DNA of 64,000 nt from Intestinimonas butyriciproducens (lineage in GTDB: Bacteria; Bacillota; Clostridia; Oscillospirales; Butyricicoccaceae): NCBI RefSeq assembly GCF_016901775.1, contig NZ_JACJKW010000001.1:186001-250000 (forward strand). Direction: 5' to 3'. Of this stretch, positions 42,655-52,017 are shown in pieces. The position numbers and the translations under genes are program-made. Under the pieces are notes generated by a model. The model worked only from the letters and a program-made list of their open reading frames with translations, searched no databases and was not told the DNA's origin. Every line of letters begins with the position of its first letter. Position 1 is the first letter of the stretch.

Positions 42655-43599
42655 GTGGATATCAAACGATTTGAAATGTTCCGCGACGCCGTTTTAGAGC
42701 CGGTGTGCTCGGTGATCGTGGGAAAAAAAGAGGTGGCCCAGCTGGTGCTCACCTGCTTTGTCTGTTCGGGCCATGTGCTGCTGGAGGATGTGCCGGGCAC
42801 CGGCAAAACCATGATGCTGAGAGCCTTTTCCAAGGTGTTGGGCGGCAAGTTCAGCCGCATCCAGTTCACCCCGGACCTGCTGCCCTCTGACCTGACCGGC
42901 ATCGATTTTTACAACCAGAAGACCGGGGAATTTGAATTTCGTCCCGGGCCCCTTTTCGCCAATATCGTGCTGGCCGACGAGATCAACCGGGCCACGCCCC
43001 GCACCCAGTCCAGTCTGCTGGAAGCCATGGAGGAGCGGCAGATCTCGGTGGACGGCAAGACCTATCCCCTGGAAGAGCCGTTTATGGTGATGGCCACCCA
43101 GAACCCCTTGGAGTCCTACGGCACCTTCCCTCTGCCGGAAGCCCAGACCGACCGGTTCTTCATGCGTCTGCACATGGGATACCCTGACCGGCAGGAGGAG
43201 CTGGAGCTGATCGGCCGGCCCAGCACAGCCCATATGATCGACTCTTTGCAGGCCACCGTCACCCCGGAGGACATCGCCTATGTGCGGGAAAACTATACCC
43301 AGGTGAAATTTTCTCCCGTGGTTTCCGGCTATCTGATGGATCTGGTGGAAAAAACCCGCCAGGACAGCGGCTTTTCCGTGGGCGTCAGCACCCGGGGCGC
43401 CATCGCTTTGTATAAAGCCGCTCAGGTGACAGCCGCCTTCCACGGCCGGGATTTTGTCATTCCCGAGGATGTGAAGGATATGGCGCCTCATGTGCTGGGG
43501 CATCGTCTGTCCTCCTCTTCCCTGGCTTCCTCCCGGGATGTGCAGACCTATCTGCAAAAACTCATCGCCGCCGTGCCGGTGCCCACAGAAAACCTGTAA
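42655..43599 (+). CDS. MoxR family AAA+ ATPase
   Basis: Chaperone-like ATPase of 314 residues that works with von Willebrand-type or DUF58 partners. Walker A is EDVPGTGKT, Walker B IVLADEINRATP, and the sensor region ATQNPLESYGTFPLPEAQ is intact. The GTG start follows GGAAAGGAG. It is first in a run with DUF58 and DUF4129-like genes, the usual MoxR neighbourhood. The terminal transglutaminase gene often found with them is not adjacent. Confidence 0.95.
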   Translation: MDIKRFEMFRDAVLEPVCSVIVGKKEVAQLVLTCFVCSGHVLLEDVPGTGKTMMLRAFSKVLGGKFSRIQFTPDLLPSDLTGIDFYNQKTGEFEFRPGPLFANIVLADEINRATPRTQSSLLEAMEERQISVDGKTYPLEEPFMVMATQNPLESYGTFPLPEAQTDRFFMRLHMGYPDRQEELELIGRPSTAHMIDSLQATVTPEDIAYVRENYTQVKFSPVVSGYLMDLVEKTRQDSGFSVGVSTRGAIALYKAAQVTAAFHGRDFVIPEDVKDMAPHVLGHRLSSSSLASSRDVQTYLQKLIAAVPVPTENL

Positions 43600-43613
43600 A
43601 GGAGGGAGGCGTT

Positions 43614-44690
43614 TTGCTTTTCCTTCTTTTTCTGCTCATTGTCTGCGCCCTGATTTGCGAGCTGGTGTCGGTGAAAAATGCACTGTTCCATGTTTCCTAT
43701 CATTGCCGGCCGTCCCAGAGCGTGGTGGAACCGGGGGAGGAATTTCAGATTCTCACCACCATACAAAACGGCAAATGGCTGCCGGTGTCCTATCTCCAGG
43801 TGGTGCAGAACCTGCCCCACGACATCTGTCTCAATGCCTATCTGGGTCACTTCCAAAGCGATCCCACAGTGGCCCGGCTGTATTCTTCCTGCTTTTTAGG
43901 TCCTCGCCAAAAGCTCACCCGGCGCATCAAGGCCAGTCTTCCCCAAAGAGGGCGGCGCATTATTTCCGACGCGTCCATCACCGGCGGGGACCTGTTGGGA
44001 TTTACCAGCCGGTCCCGGAATGTCCCCCTTTTTTATGAGATCGTGGTGCTGCCGGCCCGGGTGGAAGAGCCGGCTCTCAGCCGGGCTTTGGGCGGCTTTC
44101 TGGGAGACATTTCGGTACAGCGGTTTATTCTGGAAGACCCTATGCTCACCATCGGCGCCCGGGAATACACCGGCAGGGAGCCTGTGAAGTCCATCAGCTG
44201 GAAGCACTCGGTGCGTACCGGCCATCTGATGGTCAAAGAGCTGGATCACACGGTGGAAAACACCGTCACTGTGCTGCTCAATGTGGAGGGGGGCAGCCAT
44301 GAAGAACTGGAACGGTGCTTTTCCCTCACCCGCATGGTGCTGGAGGCGCTGGAGAAGCGGGGCTTTTCCTGCTCTTTTCTCACCAACGCAGCCACCGCCG
44401 GCGCCATTGGCCAGTGGAACCAGGTGTCTGATGGCCTGGGCGCTGGCCATACCCGCGCCATCCTGGAGGGCCTGGGACGGGCCACCTATGACGTGCGGGA
44501 ACCTTTTTCCTCCTTGGTCAACCGGGCGGTGCTTGGGGCCAGGGACGGACAGGCCCATGTCCTGATCACTCCGGCGCCGCTGCACAAGGGCGATGCTTTT
44601 CTGGCTCCCCTGCTGCAGCAGAGCCAGGGCCGGCTGTTTATCATCTGCGCCAGGGAAGATGGGATGGGCTCCCAGGAGGTGAGGGGATGA
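43614..44690 (+). CDS. DUF58 domain protein
   Basis: A 358-residue protein, with an N-terminal hydrophobic segment (LLFLLFLLIVCALICELV) and a beta-rich external or peripheral middle. The DUF58 core is EYTGREPVKSISWKHSVRTGHLMVKELDH, close to a von Willebrand A fold. Such proteins are thought to be substrates or cofactors of MoxR ATPases. The start is TTG behind AAGGAGGGAGG. Confidence 0.9.
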   Translation: MLFLLFLLIVCALICELVSVKNALFHVSYHCRPSQSVVEPGEEFQILTTIQNGKWLPVSYLQVVQNLPHDICLNAYLGHFQSDPTVARLYSSCFLGPRQKLTRRIKASLPQRGRRIISDASITGGDLLGFTSRSRNVPLFYEIVVLPARVEEPALSRALGGFLGDISVQRFILEDPMLTIGAREYTGREPVKSISWKHSVRTGHLMVKELDHTVENTVTVLLNVEGGSHEELERCFSLTRMVLEALEKRGFSCSFLTNAATAGAIGQWNQVSDGLGAGHTRAILEGLGRATYDVREPFSSLVNRAVLGARDGQAHVLITPAPLHKGDAFLAPLLQQSQGRLFIICAREDGMGSQEVRG

Positions 44691-45922
44691 ATTTGCTGTT
44701 TTGTTTTAAAATGGTGTCGGAGTTTTCCTTTTATTTCATCCTGGGCAACTATTTTGCCACTCAGATAAAAGGAGACGGAGTTCCCCTGCCCCTGTGTCTG
44801 CTTCCCCCTTTGACTGTGGCGCTGTGCCGTCTGCTGAACAGCCGGAAAAGCAAATGGGAACGCCCGGCCCTGCTGCTTTGCCTTTTGGGACTTTTCTTTT
44901 TACATACCGTCCCGGACATAGGAATCTATCTCTTTGGCTGTCTTTATGGAACGCTGCTGGTGTTTCGCAAGATCTATTATCATTCCTATGATATGGCCCT
45001 GGAGAATTTCAACCGCTGTTCCATCATTCTGGCCATTGCCATGCCCCTTCTGGCCCTGGCCAACGGCGGGGTGGCGGCCCTCACCGACGGGGTGCCCCTG
45101 GCCTTTCTCTTTTTGGCGTCTTCGGTGCTCCAGACCCGGATGCTGCGCCACAGCCCGGCCATGCTGGAAGACAAGAAGTTTTTGCTGCGGAATCTGGCTG
45201 TGCTGGTTTTTCTGGCTGTACTCACATTGCTTTCGGCCACCCAGCCGGCTCAGATCCTTTACCGAAACGGCCTGGCTCTGCTGTATAATCTGATTGTGGT
45301 CAATCTGGCCCGTCTTGTGCTGGTTCTGGTCACGGTGGGGGCCTATGTGTTCCGGTTTATTTATTCCCTGTTTCAGGGAAAGTTCGAGCCCACGCTGCCC
45401 ACCGAGGGAGAGATGGAGCTGGCCTTCGGACTCAAGGGAATGGAATATGAACAGGTAACGCAAACGCCCATGTGGGTGCAGCGCATCATCATCGGCGCTC
45501 TGATCCTGGCGCTGATGGCCGCCATCGGCTATGTGCTCTGGCGCATGACCAGGCGGCGGTATGGTGACGACCGGCAAACAGAGATGGAGGACACCCGGGA
45601 AGAATGGCGGGAGCCCAAAAGCCCCCGGCGGGAGATCTTTACGCCCCGGGACCCTCGCCGGGCGGTGCGCCATTACTATGCCCGATTTCTCCGGGATGCC
45701 CATAAACGGGGTATCCACATCACCCCGGAGAGCACCACCCGGGAGATTTTGCAGCGGTGTCTGTCCTGCTATGAACAGGAGGGGCTGACCCTTCTGCGGC
45801 AGGTCTATCTGTCGGCCCGCTACGATCCCTCGCCGGTGGATCGCGTCCTTGTCAAGCAGGCCCGGGAGTACTATAATAAAACCATTCGTTCGGCCCGAAA
45901 TCATAAGGAGGAAATCAAATGA
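44687..45922 (+). CDS. Polytopic membrane protein with a DUF4129-like tail
   Basis: A 411-residue protein. About eight hydrophobic segments are followed by a cytoplasmic C-terminal region with RRAVRHYYARFLRDAHKRG and TTREILQRC. That tail resembles DUF4129, found at the end of MoxR-DUF58 operons. Its ATG overlaps the DUF58 stop (ATGA). Function is unknown, probably part of the same membrane-associated ATPase system. Confidence 0.75.
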   Translation: MNLLFCFKMVSEFSFYFILGNYFATQIKGDGVPLPLCLLPPLTVALCRLLNSRKSKWERPALLLCLLGLFFLHTVPDIGIYLFGCLYGTLLVFRKIYYHSYDMALENFNRCSIILAIAMPLLALANGGVAALTDGVPLAFLFLASSVLQTRMLRHSPAMLEDKKFLLRNLAVLVFLAVLTLLSATQPAQILYRNGLALLYNLIVVNLARLVLVLVTVGAYVFRFIYSLFQGKFEPTLPTEGEMELAFGLKGMEYEQVTQTPMWVQRIIIGALILALMAAIGYVLWRMTRRRYGDDRQTEMEDTREEWREPKSPRREIFTPRDPRRAVRHYYARFLRDAHKRGIHITPESTTREILQRCLSCYEQEGLTLLRQVYLSARYDPSPVDRVLVKQAREYYNKTIRSARNHKEEIK

Positions 45923-47106
45923 ATCCCTATCTGAAACGCGCCTATGAACTCCAGGAGGAGATCACCGAAAACCGCCGGTATATCCACTCTCACGCCGGCG
46001 TGGGTTTTGATTTGGACGACACTGTGGAACGGATCATGAGCCAGCTTCGTGCCATGGGCATTGAAGGGGAGCGCTGCGGCAAGGCCGGGGTGGTGGTCAC
46101 CCTGGGCAAGCCGGGCAAAACCATCCTGCTGCGGGGAGACATCGACGCTCTGCCCATCCCGGAGCAGACCAATCTGCCCTTTGCCAGCAAAAACGGCTGT
46201 ATGCACGCCTGTGGCCACGATTTCCACGCCGCCATGCTGCTGGGAGCGGCAAAGCTGCTGAAGGAAAATGAAAGCGCCCTCCCGGGCACTGTCAAGCTGA
46301 TGTTCCAGCCGGCGGAGGAAAAACTGGCCGGCGCCCGGGATATGGTGGAAAACGGCGTGCTGGAAAATCCCCATGTGGACGCCGCCTTTGCCATGCACAT
46401 CGGCACCGGCAATTCGGAAAGCCCGGTGGGCAGCGTCAAATTCACCAAAGGCCCCTCCCACGCCTCGGGAGACAGCTTCCGCATCATCGTCCAGGGCAAA
46501 GGCTGCCATGGAGCCTCCTCCTATCAGGGGGTGGATGCCATCAGCGTCGCCGCCCATATTCTCATCGCTTTGGAAGAGATCCCGGCCAGAGAAGTGCCGG
46601 CCGATCAGCTGTCCATCGTCACCGTAGGGGTGTTCCAGGGCGGCTCGGCCTGCAATATCATCGCCGACACCGCCACACTGGAAGGCACCATCCGGGCCCT
46701 GTCTCCGGAAAACCGGGAATTTCTCATCCGCCGGGTACGGGAAGTGGCCGAAAGCATCGCCAAGGCCTTCCGGGCCACCATCCGGGTGGAAGAGCCCACC
46801 GGAGGCACACCTCCTTCCTATAATAACCCGGCTCTGTGCGAAGAAATGCTCCCCTTTATCAAAGAGATCGTGCCGGAGGATAAGGTCTTTGTCCGGGAAA
46901 ACCAGCCCTCTCTGGGCAGCGAGGACTTTGCCTATGTGTCCACCAAAGTGCCGTCCATGATGATCAACCTGGGGGCAGGCAGCACCGAGGAAGGGTATAC
47001 CTATGCCCTCCACAGCCCCTTTGTCACCCCGGACGAAGGCTGTCTGCCGGTGGGCGCCGCCCTCTACGCCCATTGCGCCACCCGCTGGCTGGAAGAAAAC
47101 CAATAA
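45919..47106 (+). CDS. M20 family amidohydrolase
   Basis: Di-zinc hydrolase of 395 residues, of the kind that splits N-acyl amino acids or acyl-amino compounds. The metal ligands lie in LRGDIDALP, ACGHDFHAAML and QPAEE, with a lid domain in the middle and a final His in ALHSPFVTPDE. Hippurate hydrolase-like and N-acetyl-diaminopimelate-type enzymes share this layout. The start overlaps the previous gene by four bases, so it belongs to the moxR operon transcript. The exact substrate is open. Confidence 0.92.
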   Translation: MNPYLKRAYELQEEITENRRYIHSHAGVGFDLDDTVERIMSQLRAMGIEGERCGKAGVVVTLGKPGKTILLRGDIDALPIPEQTNLPFASKNGCMHACGHDFHAAMLLGAAKLLKENESALPGTVKLMFQPAEEKLAGARDMVENGVLENPHVDAAFAMHIGTGNSESPVGSVKFTKGPSHASGDSFRIIVQGKGCHGASSYQGVDAISVAAHILIALEEIPAREVPADQLSIVTVGVFQGGSACNIIADTATLEGTIRALSPENREFLIRRVREVAESIAKAFRATIRVEEPTGGTPPSYNNPALCEEMLPFIKEIVPEDKVFVRENQPSLGSEDFAYVSTKVPSMMINLGAGSTEEGYTYALHSPFVTPDEGCLPVGAALYAHCATRWLEENQ

Positions 47107-47129
47107 AAACCGTTTGAGAGGTCAGAAAG

Positions 47130-47828
47130 ATGAAAAAATCCATTGGCATCCTGGGAGGCATGGGGCCGCTGGCCACCGCCGATTTGTTCAAGAAGATCGT
47201 ACTGCTCACCAAGGCTGGCTGCGATAACGACCATATCCGCATTTACATCGATGACAACGCCCAGATCCCCGACCGCACCACCGCGATTCTGGAAGGGGGA
47301 ACCGATCCGGTGCCCGCCATGACCGATTCGGTGAAGAAGCTCTCTTCCATCGGGGCCGATGTGCTCATCATGCCCTGCAACACCGCCCATTATTTCCTGC
47401 CCCGGCTGAAAGAAATCTCCCCCATCCCCTTCATCAGCATGCTGGAGGAGACCGCCCGCACCTGCCGGGAGAGCCACGGCGACACCCCGGTGGGACTGCT
47501 GGGAACCACCGGCACCATTCGTTCGGGGATCTATCACAAGGCCCTGGAAGAGCAGGGCGTCCCCTGCATCGCTCCCGACGAAGAGCAGCAGAAAGTGCTG
47601 ATGGAGTTGATCTACGGTGTGAAATCGGGCAGCGAAAACCTGGATGAAGGAGCTTTCCGCAAGGTTTTGCAGCAGATGAAGGAAAAGGGCGCCGGCTACT
47701 TTATCCTGGGCTGCACCGAGCTTCCCATTCTCCAGGAGCTGTTCCATCTGGAAGAGGAATGCGTCGATCCCACCACGGTTCTGGCCAAGGCCGCCATCAC
47801 CTATTGCGGTTATTCGGTGAAAGAATAA
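47130..47828 (+). CDS. Aspartate/glutamate racemase family protein
   Basis: Cofactor-independent racemase of 232 residues. It has a glycine-rich start (IGILGGMGPLATADL) and the two catalytic cysteines in MPCNTAH and LGCTELP. Such enzymes interconvert L- and D-Asp or Glu; D-amino acids are used in peptidoglycan. It follows the M20 hydrolase by 23 bp and may act on amino acids released by it. That pairing is inference. Confidence 0.93.
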   Translation: MKKSIGILGGMGPLATADLFKKIVLLTKAGCDNDHIRIYIDDNAQIPDRTTAILEGGTDPVPAMTDSVKKLSSIGADVLIMPCNTAHYFLPRLKEISPIPFISMLEETARTCRESHGDTPVGLLGTTGTIRSGIYHKALEEQGVPCIAPDEEQQKVLMELIYGVKSGSENLDEGAFRKVLQQMKEKGAGYFILGCTELPILQELFHLEEECVDPTTVLAKAAITYCGYSVKE

Positions 47829-47857
47829 AAAAGCATCAAATTTTTCTTCTTTTTGCC

Positions 47858-47886
47858 TTTACATCTATGGGCAGCTATGGTAAAAT
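47858..47886 (+). promoter_or_regulatory. Promoter of rpsO
   Basis: TTTACA at 47858-47863 and TAAAAT at 47881-47886, 17 bp spacing. The leader then holds a hairpin GGCTTTG/CAAAGC near 47928-47951, a candidate S15-binding site. Confidence 0.65.
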
Positions 47887-47997
47887 CCAAATGTGTGCCC
47901 TTGTGCTTTGTCCGGGGATTCGGGCTTTGTTTCAGCAAAGCGCCTTCCTGGCCCCCCACACAGCCTTGCGGCGAATGAAAAACAGGAGGAAATACCA

Positions 47998-48264
47998 ATG
48001 ATTCTCAAAGACAAAAAGGCCGAAGTGATCGAAGCCAACCGCCTGCACGAGACCGACACCGGTTCTCCCGAAGTGCAGATCGCCATTCTGACTGCCCGGA
48101 TCAACGAGCTGACCGAGCACCTGAAGGTCCACAAGAAGGACAACCACAGCCGCCGTGGCCTGCTGATGATGGTCGGCCAGCGCCGTGGCCTGCTGGCTTA
48201 TCTCCAGAAGAAGGATGTGGAGCGTTACCGCGCCATCGTCAAGAAGCTGGGCCTGCGTAAGTAA
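47998..48264 (+). CDS. rpsO: Ribosomal protein S15
   Basis: Primary 16S rRNA-binding protein of the small subunit, 88 residues, matching the family length. Conserved stretches are [38 protein letters not shown] and the C-terminal [27 protein letters not shown] follows ACAGGAGG. It is immediately upstream of pnp, the classic rpsO-pnp pairing. Confidence 0.98.
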   Translation: MILKDKKAEVIEANRLHETDTGSPEVQIAILTARINELTEHLKVHKKDNHSRRGLLMMVGQRRGLLAYLQKKDVERYRAIVKKLGLRK

Positions 48265-48275
48265 AGAAATATGCA

Positions 48276-48304
48276 AAAGGGGGGACAAATCTTTGTCCTC
48301 CCTT
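48276..48304 (+). terminator. Terminator-like hairpin after rpsO
   Basis: GGGGGGACAAA pairs with TTTGTCCTCCC, with further pairing of ATGC and GCAT outside. The T run is interrupted, so read-through into pnp is likely. Confidence 0.6.
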
Positions 48305-48358
48305 CTGCGCATTTTCTTTCATCCAGAATATCACAATCACCTGCGGTGCCCCCTGCCT

Positions 48359-48415
48359 TTTTAGCAGTTGAATGACCCGGCCTCATGGCAAGGCCCGGCC
48401 ATTCAAGTGCTAAAA
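48359..48415 (+). promoter_or_regulatory. Long hairpin in the pnp leader
   Basis: TTTTAGCA-TTGAATG on the left pairs with CATTCAA-TGCTAAAA on the right, with further G-C pairing inside (CCGG against CCGG) around a loop near 48384-48392. There is no T run, so it is not a terminator. It resembles the RNase III-cleaved stem through which E. coli pnp autoregulates. Confidence 0.7.
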
Positions 48416-48454
48416 GCATTGGGTATCCGCACCGGAAAAGGAGGAACCTTTTTT

Positions 48455-50602
48455 ATGATTACCAAGATGGAATTCCCCAACGAAAGAAGATTTGAAACCA
48501 CCCTGGCCGGCCGGCCTCTGGTGGCGGAGACCGGCAAACTGGCCGGCCTGTCCAACGCTTCCTGCATGGTGCGCTGGGGCGATACCTGCGTGCTGGTCAA
48601 TGCCACTGCTTCCAAGAAGCCCCGGGACGGCATCGATTTCTTCCCCCTGTCTGTGGACTTTGAAGAAAAACTGTATGCCGTGGGCCGCATCCCCGGCAGC
48701 TTCATGCGCCGGGAAGGCCGTCCTTCCGAGCGGGCCATCCTGGCTTCCCGCCTGATCGACCGGCCCATCCGTCCCCTCTTCCCCTCGGATATGCGCAATG
48801 ATGTGGTCATCAGCTGCACCGTTATGAGCGTGGATCACGACAACCTGCCGGAGATCGCCGCCATGATCGGCACCTCCATTGCCCTGTCCATTTCCGACAT
48901 TCCCTGGGGCGGCCCCATCGGCGGCGTCAACATGGGCTATGTCAACGGCGCTTATGTGGTGTGCCCCAACTCCGAGCAGCGGCAGAAGAGCCAGCTGAAT
49001 GTGACCGTGGCCGGCACTGCCGACAAAGTGGTTATGATCGAGGCTGGCGCCGATCAGTTCCCCGACGACCAGATGCTCCGGGCCATCGCCATTGCCCACG
49101 ATGAAATCAAGAAGCTGGTGGCCTTCATCGACGGCATCAAGAAGGAGATCGGCAAAGAGAAGTTTGATTTTGAACACATCACCGTGCCCGCTGAGATGTA
49201 CGAAGATGTGAAGAATTACGCCGAGGCTCAGGTGCGGGAAGCGATTCTGGCCGTGGACAAAACCGTGCGGGACAAGGCCATCGACGCCCTCACCGACGAA
49301 GTGATCGAGAAGTTCGGCGAGAAATATCCCGACAGCGAAAAGCTCTTCGGCGAGTGTATGTACAAGCTGCAGAAGTATGTGGTGCGCCGCATGCTGCTGG
49401 ATGAGCAGAAGCGTGTGGACGGCCGCAGCCTCACCGAGGTGCGTCCCCTGGCCGCCGAAGTGGGCCTGCTGCCCCGGGTCCATGGCTCGGGCCTGTTCAC
49501 CCGCGGCCAGACCCAGGTTCTGACCACCTGTACCCTGGGCACTCTCCGGGATGCTCAGGAGCTGGACACCATCTACGAAGAAACCGAAAAGCGCTATATG
49601 CATCAGTACAACTTCCCCGGCTATTCTGTGGGTGAGGCCAAGCCCTCCCGTTCCCCCGGCCGCCGGGAGATCGGCCACGGCGCTCTGGCCGAGCGTGCAC
49701 TGGAATGCGTCATCCCCTCTGTGGAAGAGTTCCCCTATTCCTTCCGTCTGGTCTCTGAAGTGCTCTCTTCCAACGGTTCCACTTCCCAGGGCAGCGTCTG
49801 CGGCTCCACTCTGGCGCTGATGGATGCCGGTGTGCCCATCAAGGCCCCTGTGGCCGGCATTTCCTGCGGCCTTGTGGTGGAAGGCGACCGCCATATCACC
49901 TTCACCGACATCCAGGGCATCGAAGACTTCTTCGGCGACATGGACTTCAAGGTGGCTGGCACCGAGAAGGGTATCACCGCTATCCAGGTGGACATCAAGT
50001 GCGATGGCCTGACCATGGAGATCATCGAAGAAGCCTTTGAAAAGACTCGCGTGGCCCGGATGGAGATCCTCAACGAGGTGATGCTCCCCTGCATCCCCGC
50101 TCCCCGTCCTGAGCTGTCTGCCTATGCTCCCAAGATGGTGCGCTTCACCATTGATCCTGAGAAGATCCGCGATGTCATCGGCAAGGGCGGCTCTGTGATC
50201 CAGAAGATCACCGCCGACACCAACACCAAGATCGACATCGAGGACGACGGCTCGGTGTGTATTGCCGCTATCAATGCCGCCGACTGCGACGCTGCCAAGA
50301 AGACCATCCTGGCCATTGTCAAGGACCCGGAGATCGGCGACATCTTCTATGGCAAAGTGGTGCGCATCATGAGCTTTGGCGCCTTTGTGGAAATCGCCCC
50401 CGGTAAGGATGGACTGATCCACATTTCCAAGCTGGACAACCGCCGGGTGGAGAAGGTGGAAGATGTGCTGAATATCGGCGACATGACCTGGGTCAAGGTG
50501 GTGGAGATCGACGACAAGGGCCGGATCAACCTGTCCCGCAAGGATGCCATTGCTGAGATCAACGCCCGGGGCGGTGCCAAGCCCGGCGAACATATCCGGT
50601 AA
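48455..50602 (+). CDS. pnp: Polynucleotide phosphorylase
   Basis: Phosphorolytic 3'-5' exoribonuclease, 715 residues, acting in mRNA decay. It has two RNase PH-like domains (first around RIPGSFMRREGRPSE, second with the active FTRGQTQVLT, VGEAKPSRSPGRREIGHG and STSQGSVCGSTLALMDAGVP). A KH domain follows (IGKGGSVIQKITADTNTKI), then an S1 RNA-binding domain (IFYGKVVRIMSFGAFVEIAP). ATG is chosen behind AAGGAGG. An earlier in-frame ATG lies upstream in the leader hairpin. Confidence 0.98.
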   Translation: MITKMEFPNERRFETTLAGRPLVAETGKLAGLSNASCMVRWGDTCVLVNATASKKPRDGIDFFPLSVDFEEKLYAVGRIPGSFMRREGRPSERAILASRLIDRPIRPLFPSDMRNDVVISCTVMSVDHDNLPEIAAMIGTSIALSISDIPWGGPIGGVNMGYVNGAYVVCPNSEQRQKSQLNVTVAGTADKVVMIEAGADQFPDDQMLRAIAIAHDEIKKLVAFIDGIKKEIGKEKFDFEHITVPAEMYEDVKNYAEAQVREAILAVDKTVRDKAIDALTDEVIEKFGEKYPDSEKLFGECMYKLQKYVVRRMLLDEQKRVDGRSLTEVRPLAAEVGLLPRVHGSGLFTRGQTQVLTTCTLGTLRDAQELDTIYEETEKRYMHQYNFPGYSVGEAKPSRSPGRREIGHGALAERALECVIPSVEEFPYSFRLVSEVLSSNGSTSQGSVCGSTLALMDAGVPIKAPVAGISCGLVVEGDRHITFTDIQGIEDFFGDMDFKVAGTEKGITAIQVDIKCDGLTMEIIEEAFEKTRVARMEILNEVMLPCIPAPRPELSAYAPKMVRFTIDPEKIRDVIGKGGSVIQKITADTNTKIDIEDDGSVCIAAINAADCDAAKKTILAIVKDPEIGDIFYGKVVRIMSFGAFVEIAPGKDGLIHISKLDNRRVEKVEDVLNIGDMTWVKVVEIDDKGRINLSRKDAIAEINARGGAKPGEHIR

Positions 50603-50646
50603 AAAAGAAAAAATACTGTTACGGAGCCAGACAAAGCTCCGGGAAA

Positions 50647-50676
50647 CGGGGCGGGTCTCATGGCCCGCCCCGCCTT
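50647..50676 (+). terminator. Terminator of pnp
   Basis: CGGGGCGGG pairs with CCCGCCCCG, then CCTTTT. Confidence 0.75.
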
Positions 50677-50718
50677 TTACGCGGCAGGGCCGCAGATTTT
50701 TGCGTTTGAGGTGTGACT

Positions 50719-51978
50719 ATGATCGAAAAAATCACTTTGCCCAACGGCGTGCGTATTCTTTATGAGCAGGTTCCCTCGGTGCGCTCTTGCGCCCTGGGCG
50801 TTTGGGTGGAAAGCGGCTCCCGTCATGAGCCGGAAGAGCTGGGAGGCATTTCCCACTACATCGAGCATATGCTGTTCAAAGGCACCGAAAGCCGCACAGC
50901 GGCCCAGCTGGCCACCGCCTTTGACGCCATTGGCGGCCAGGTCAATGCCTTTACTACAAAAGAAAACACCTGCTATTATGCCCGGGTGCTGGATACCCAC
51001 ATCCAGGAAGCCGCCGATCTTCTGTGCGATATGTATTTCCACTCCCGGTTCGGCCGGCAGGAGACCGATCTGGAGCGGGGCGTCATTCTGGAAGAGATCG
51101 GCATGTATGAAGACACCCCCGACGATCTGGTGATCGAGCGGCTGTCCTCTGCCATTTACAAGGGCTCTTCCCTGGGCCGTCCCATTCTGGGCACCCGGGA
51201 GACCCTGGAGAAGATTCAGGGAGATACCCTGCGGGATTATTGCAGCAGCCGTTATTCTGCCGCCAATACCGTGGTGTCGGTAGCCGGCAGCTTTACCATG
51301 AACGACATCGACCAGATCGCCCGCCGGTTTGAAAAGATGCCCGGGGGAGAGCCGCTGACAGCGCCTCAGGCCGTCTATCAGCCCTCCTTTACCACCAAGA
51401 CCAAGGACATTGAGCAGAACCATCTGTGCCTGGCCTTCCCCGGCATTGCCGCCGGAAGCCCGGACCGTTACCGGATGCAGGTGCTCAGCAACATCCTGGG
51501 CGGCGGAATGTCCTCCCGCCTGTTCCAGCGGGTGCGGGAGCAGAAGGGTCTGTGTTATACCATTTACTCCTTCTCTTCGGCTCATCGGGACACCGGCTAT
51601 TTCGGCGTCTATACCGCTTTGGGCCGCAGTACCGAAATGCAGGCTCTGGAGCTGATCGGCCAGGAAGTGCGGGCCTTTGCCCAGGAAGGCCCCACAGAGG
51701 AAGAGGTGCGGCGTTCGGTGGAGCAGCTGAAGAGCTCGGCTCTTATGAGCCTGGAAAGCATGAACAGCCGGATGAATGCCAACGCCCGGGGCGAGTTCCT
51801 TTATGGCCATCCCCTCAGCGCCGAGGACATCATCCGCGGCTACGATGCCGTCACCCGGGATGGAGTCCATCAGTTGGCTCAAGAGCTGTTTAAGCTGCCC
51901 AATGCCTCCTTCTCCGCTGTGGGCAAGGTTTCCTCCCAGGAGGAATACCAGGCCGTTATCCGCGCCGCCCTTTGCTGA
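50719..51978 (+). CDS. M16 family zinc peptidase
   Basis: Processing-peptidase-like metallopeptidase of 419 residues. The inverted zinc motif HxxEH is SHYIEHMLFKG near residue 47, with the third ligand region GVILEEIGMYEDTPDD. The second half is the inactive M16 repeat. Bacterial homologues such as YmxG/PqqL-type proteins lie next to pnp in many Firmicutes, as here. Start at ATG 5 bp after GAGGTG. Confidence 0.93.
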   Translation: MIEKITLPNGVRILYEQVPSVRSCALGVWVESGSRHEPEELGGISHYIEHMLFKGTESRTAAQLATAFDAIGGQVNAFTTKENTCYYARVLDTHIQEAADLLCDMYFHSRFGRQETDLERGVILEEIGMYEDTPDDLVIERLSSAIYKGSSLGRPILGTRETLEKIQGDTLRDYCSSRYSAANTVVSVAGSFTMNDIDQIARRFEKMPGGEPLTAPQAVYQPSFTTKTKDIEQNHLCLAFPGIAAGSPDRYRMQVLSNILGGGMSSRLFQRVREQKGLCYTIYSFSSAHRDTGYFGVYTALGRSTEMQALELIGQEVRAFAQEGPTEEEVRRSVEQLKSSALMSLESMNSRMNANARGEFLYGHPLSAEDIIRGYDAVTRDGVHQLAQELFKLPNASFSAVGKVSSQEEYQAVIRAALC

Positions 51979-51988
51979 AAAAAGAGAA

Positions 51989-52017
51989 CCCCGCCGTTTG
52001 CATAGCAAGCGGCGGGG
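51989..52017 (+). terminator. Terminator hairpin, left duplicate flanking repeat element B
   Basis: CCCCGCCGTTTGC pairs with GCAAGCGGCGGGG around ATA. The core 25 bp (51991-52015) match the right copy at 52206-52230 with two differences. There is no T run after this copy. Confidence 0.85.

Noticed and set aside
47887-47960. A further copy of the repeat element before rpsO (CACACAGCC)
   Set aside because: Only about nine bases match and the surrounding blocks are absent.
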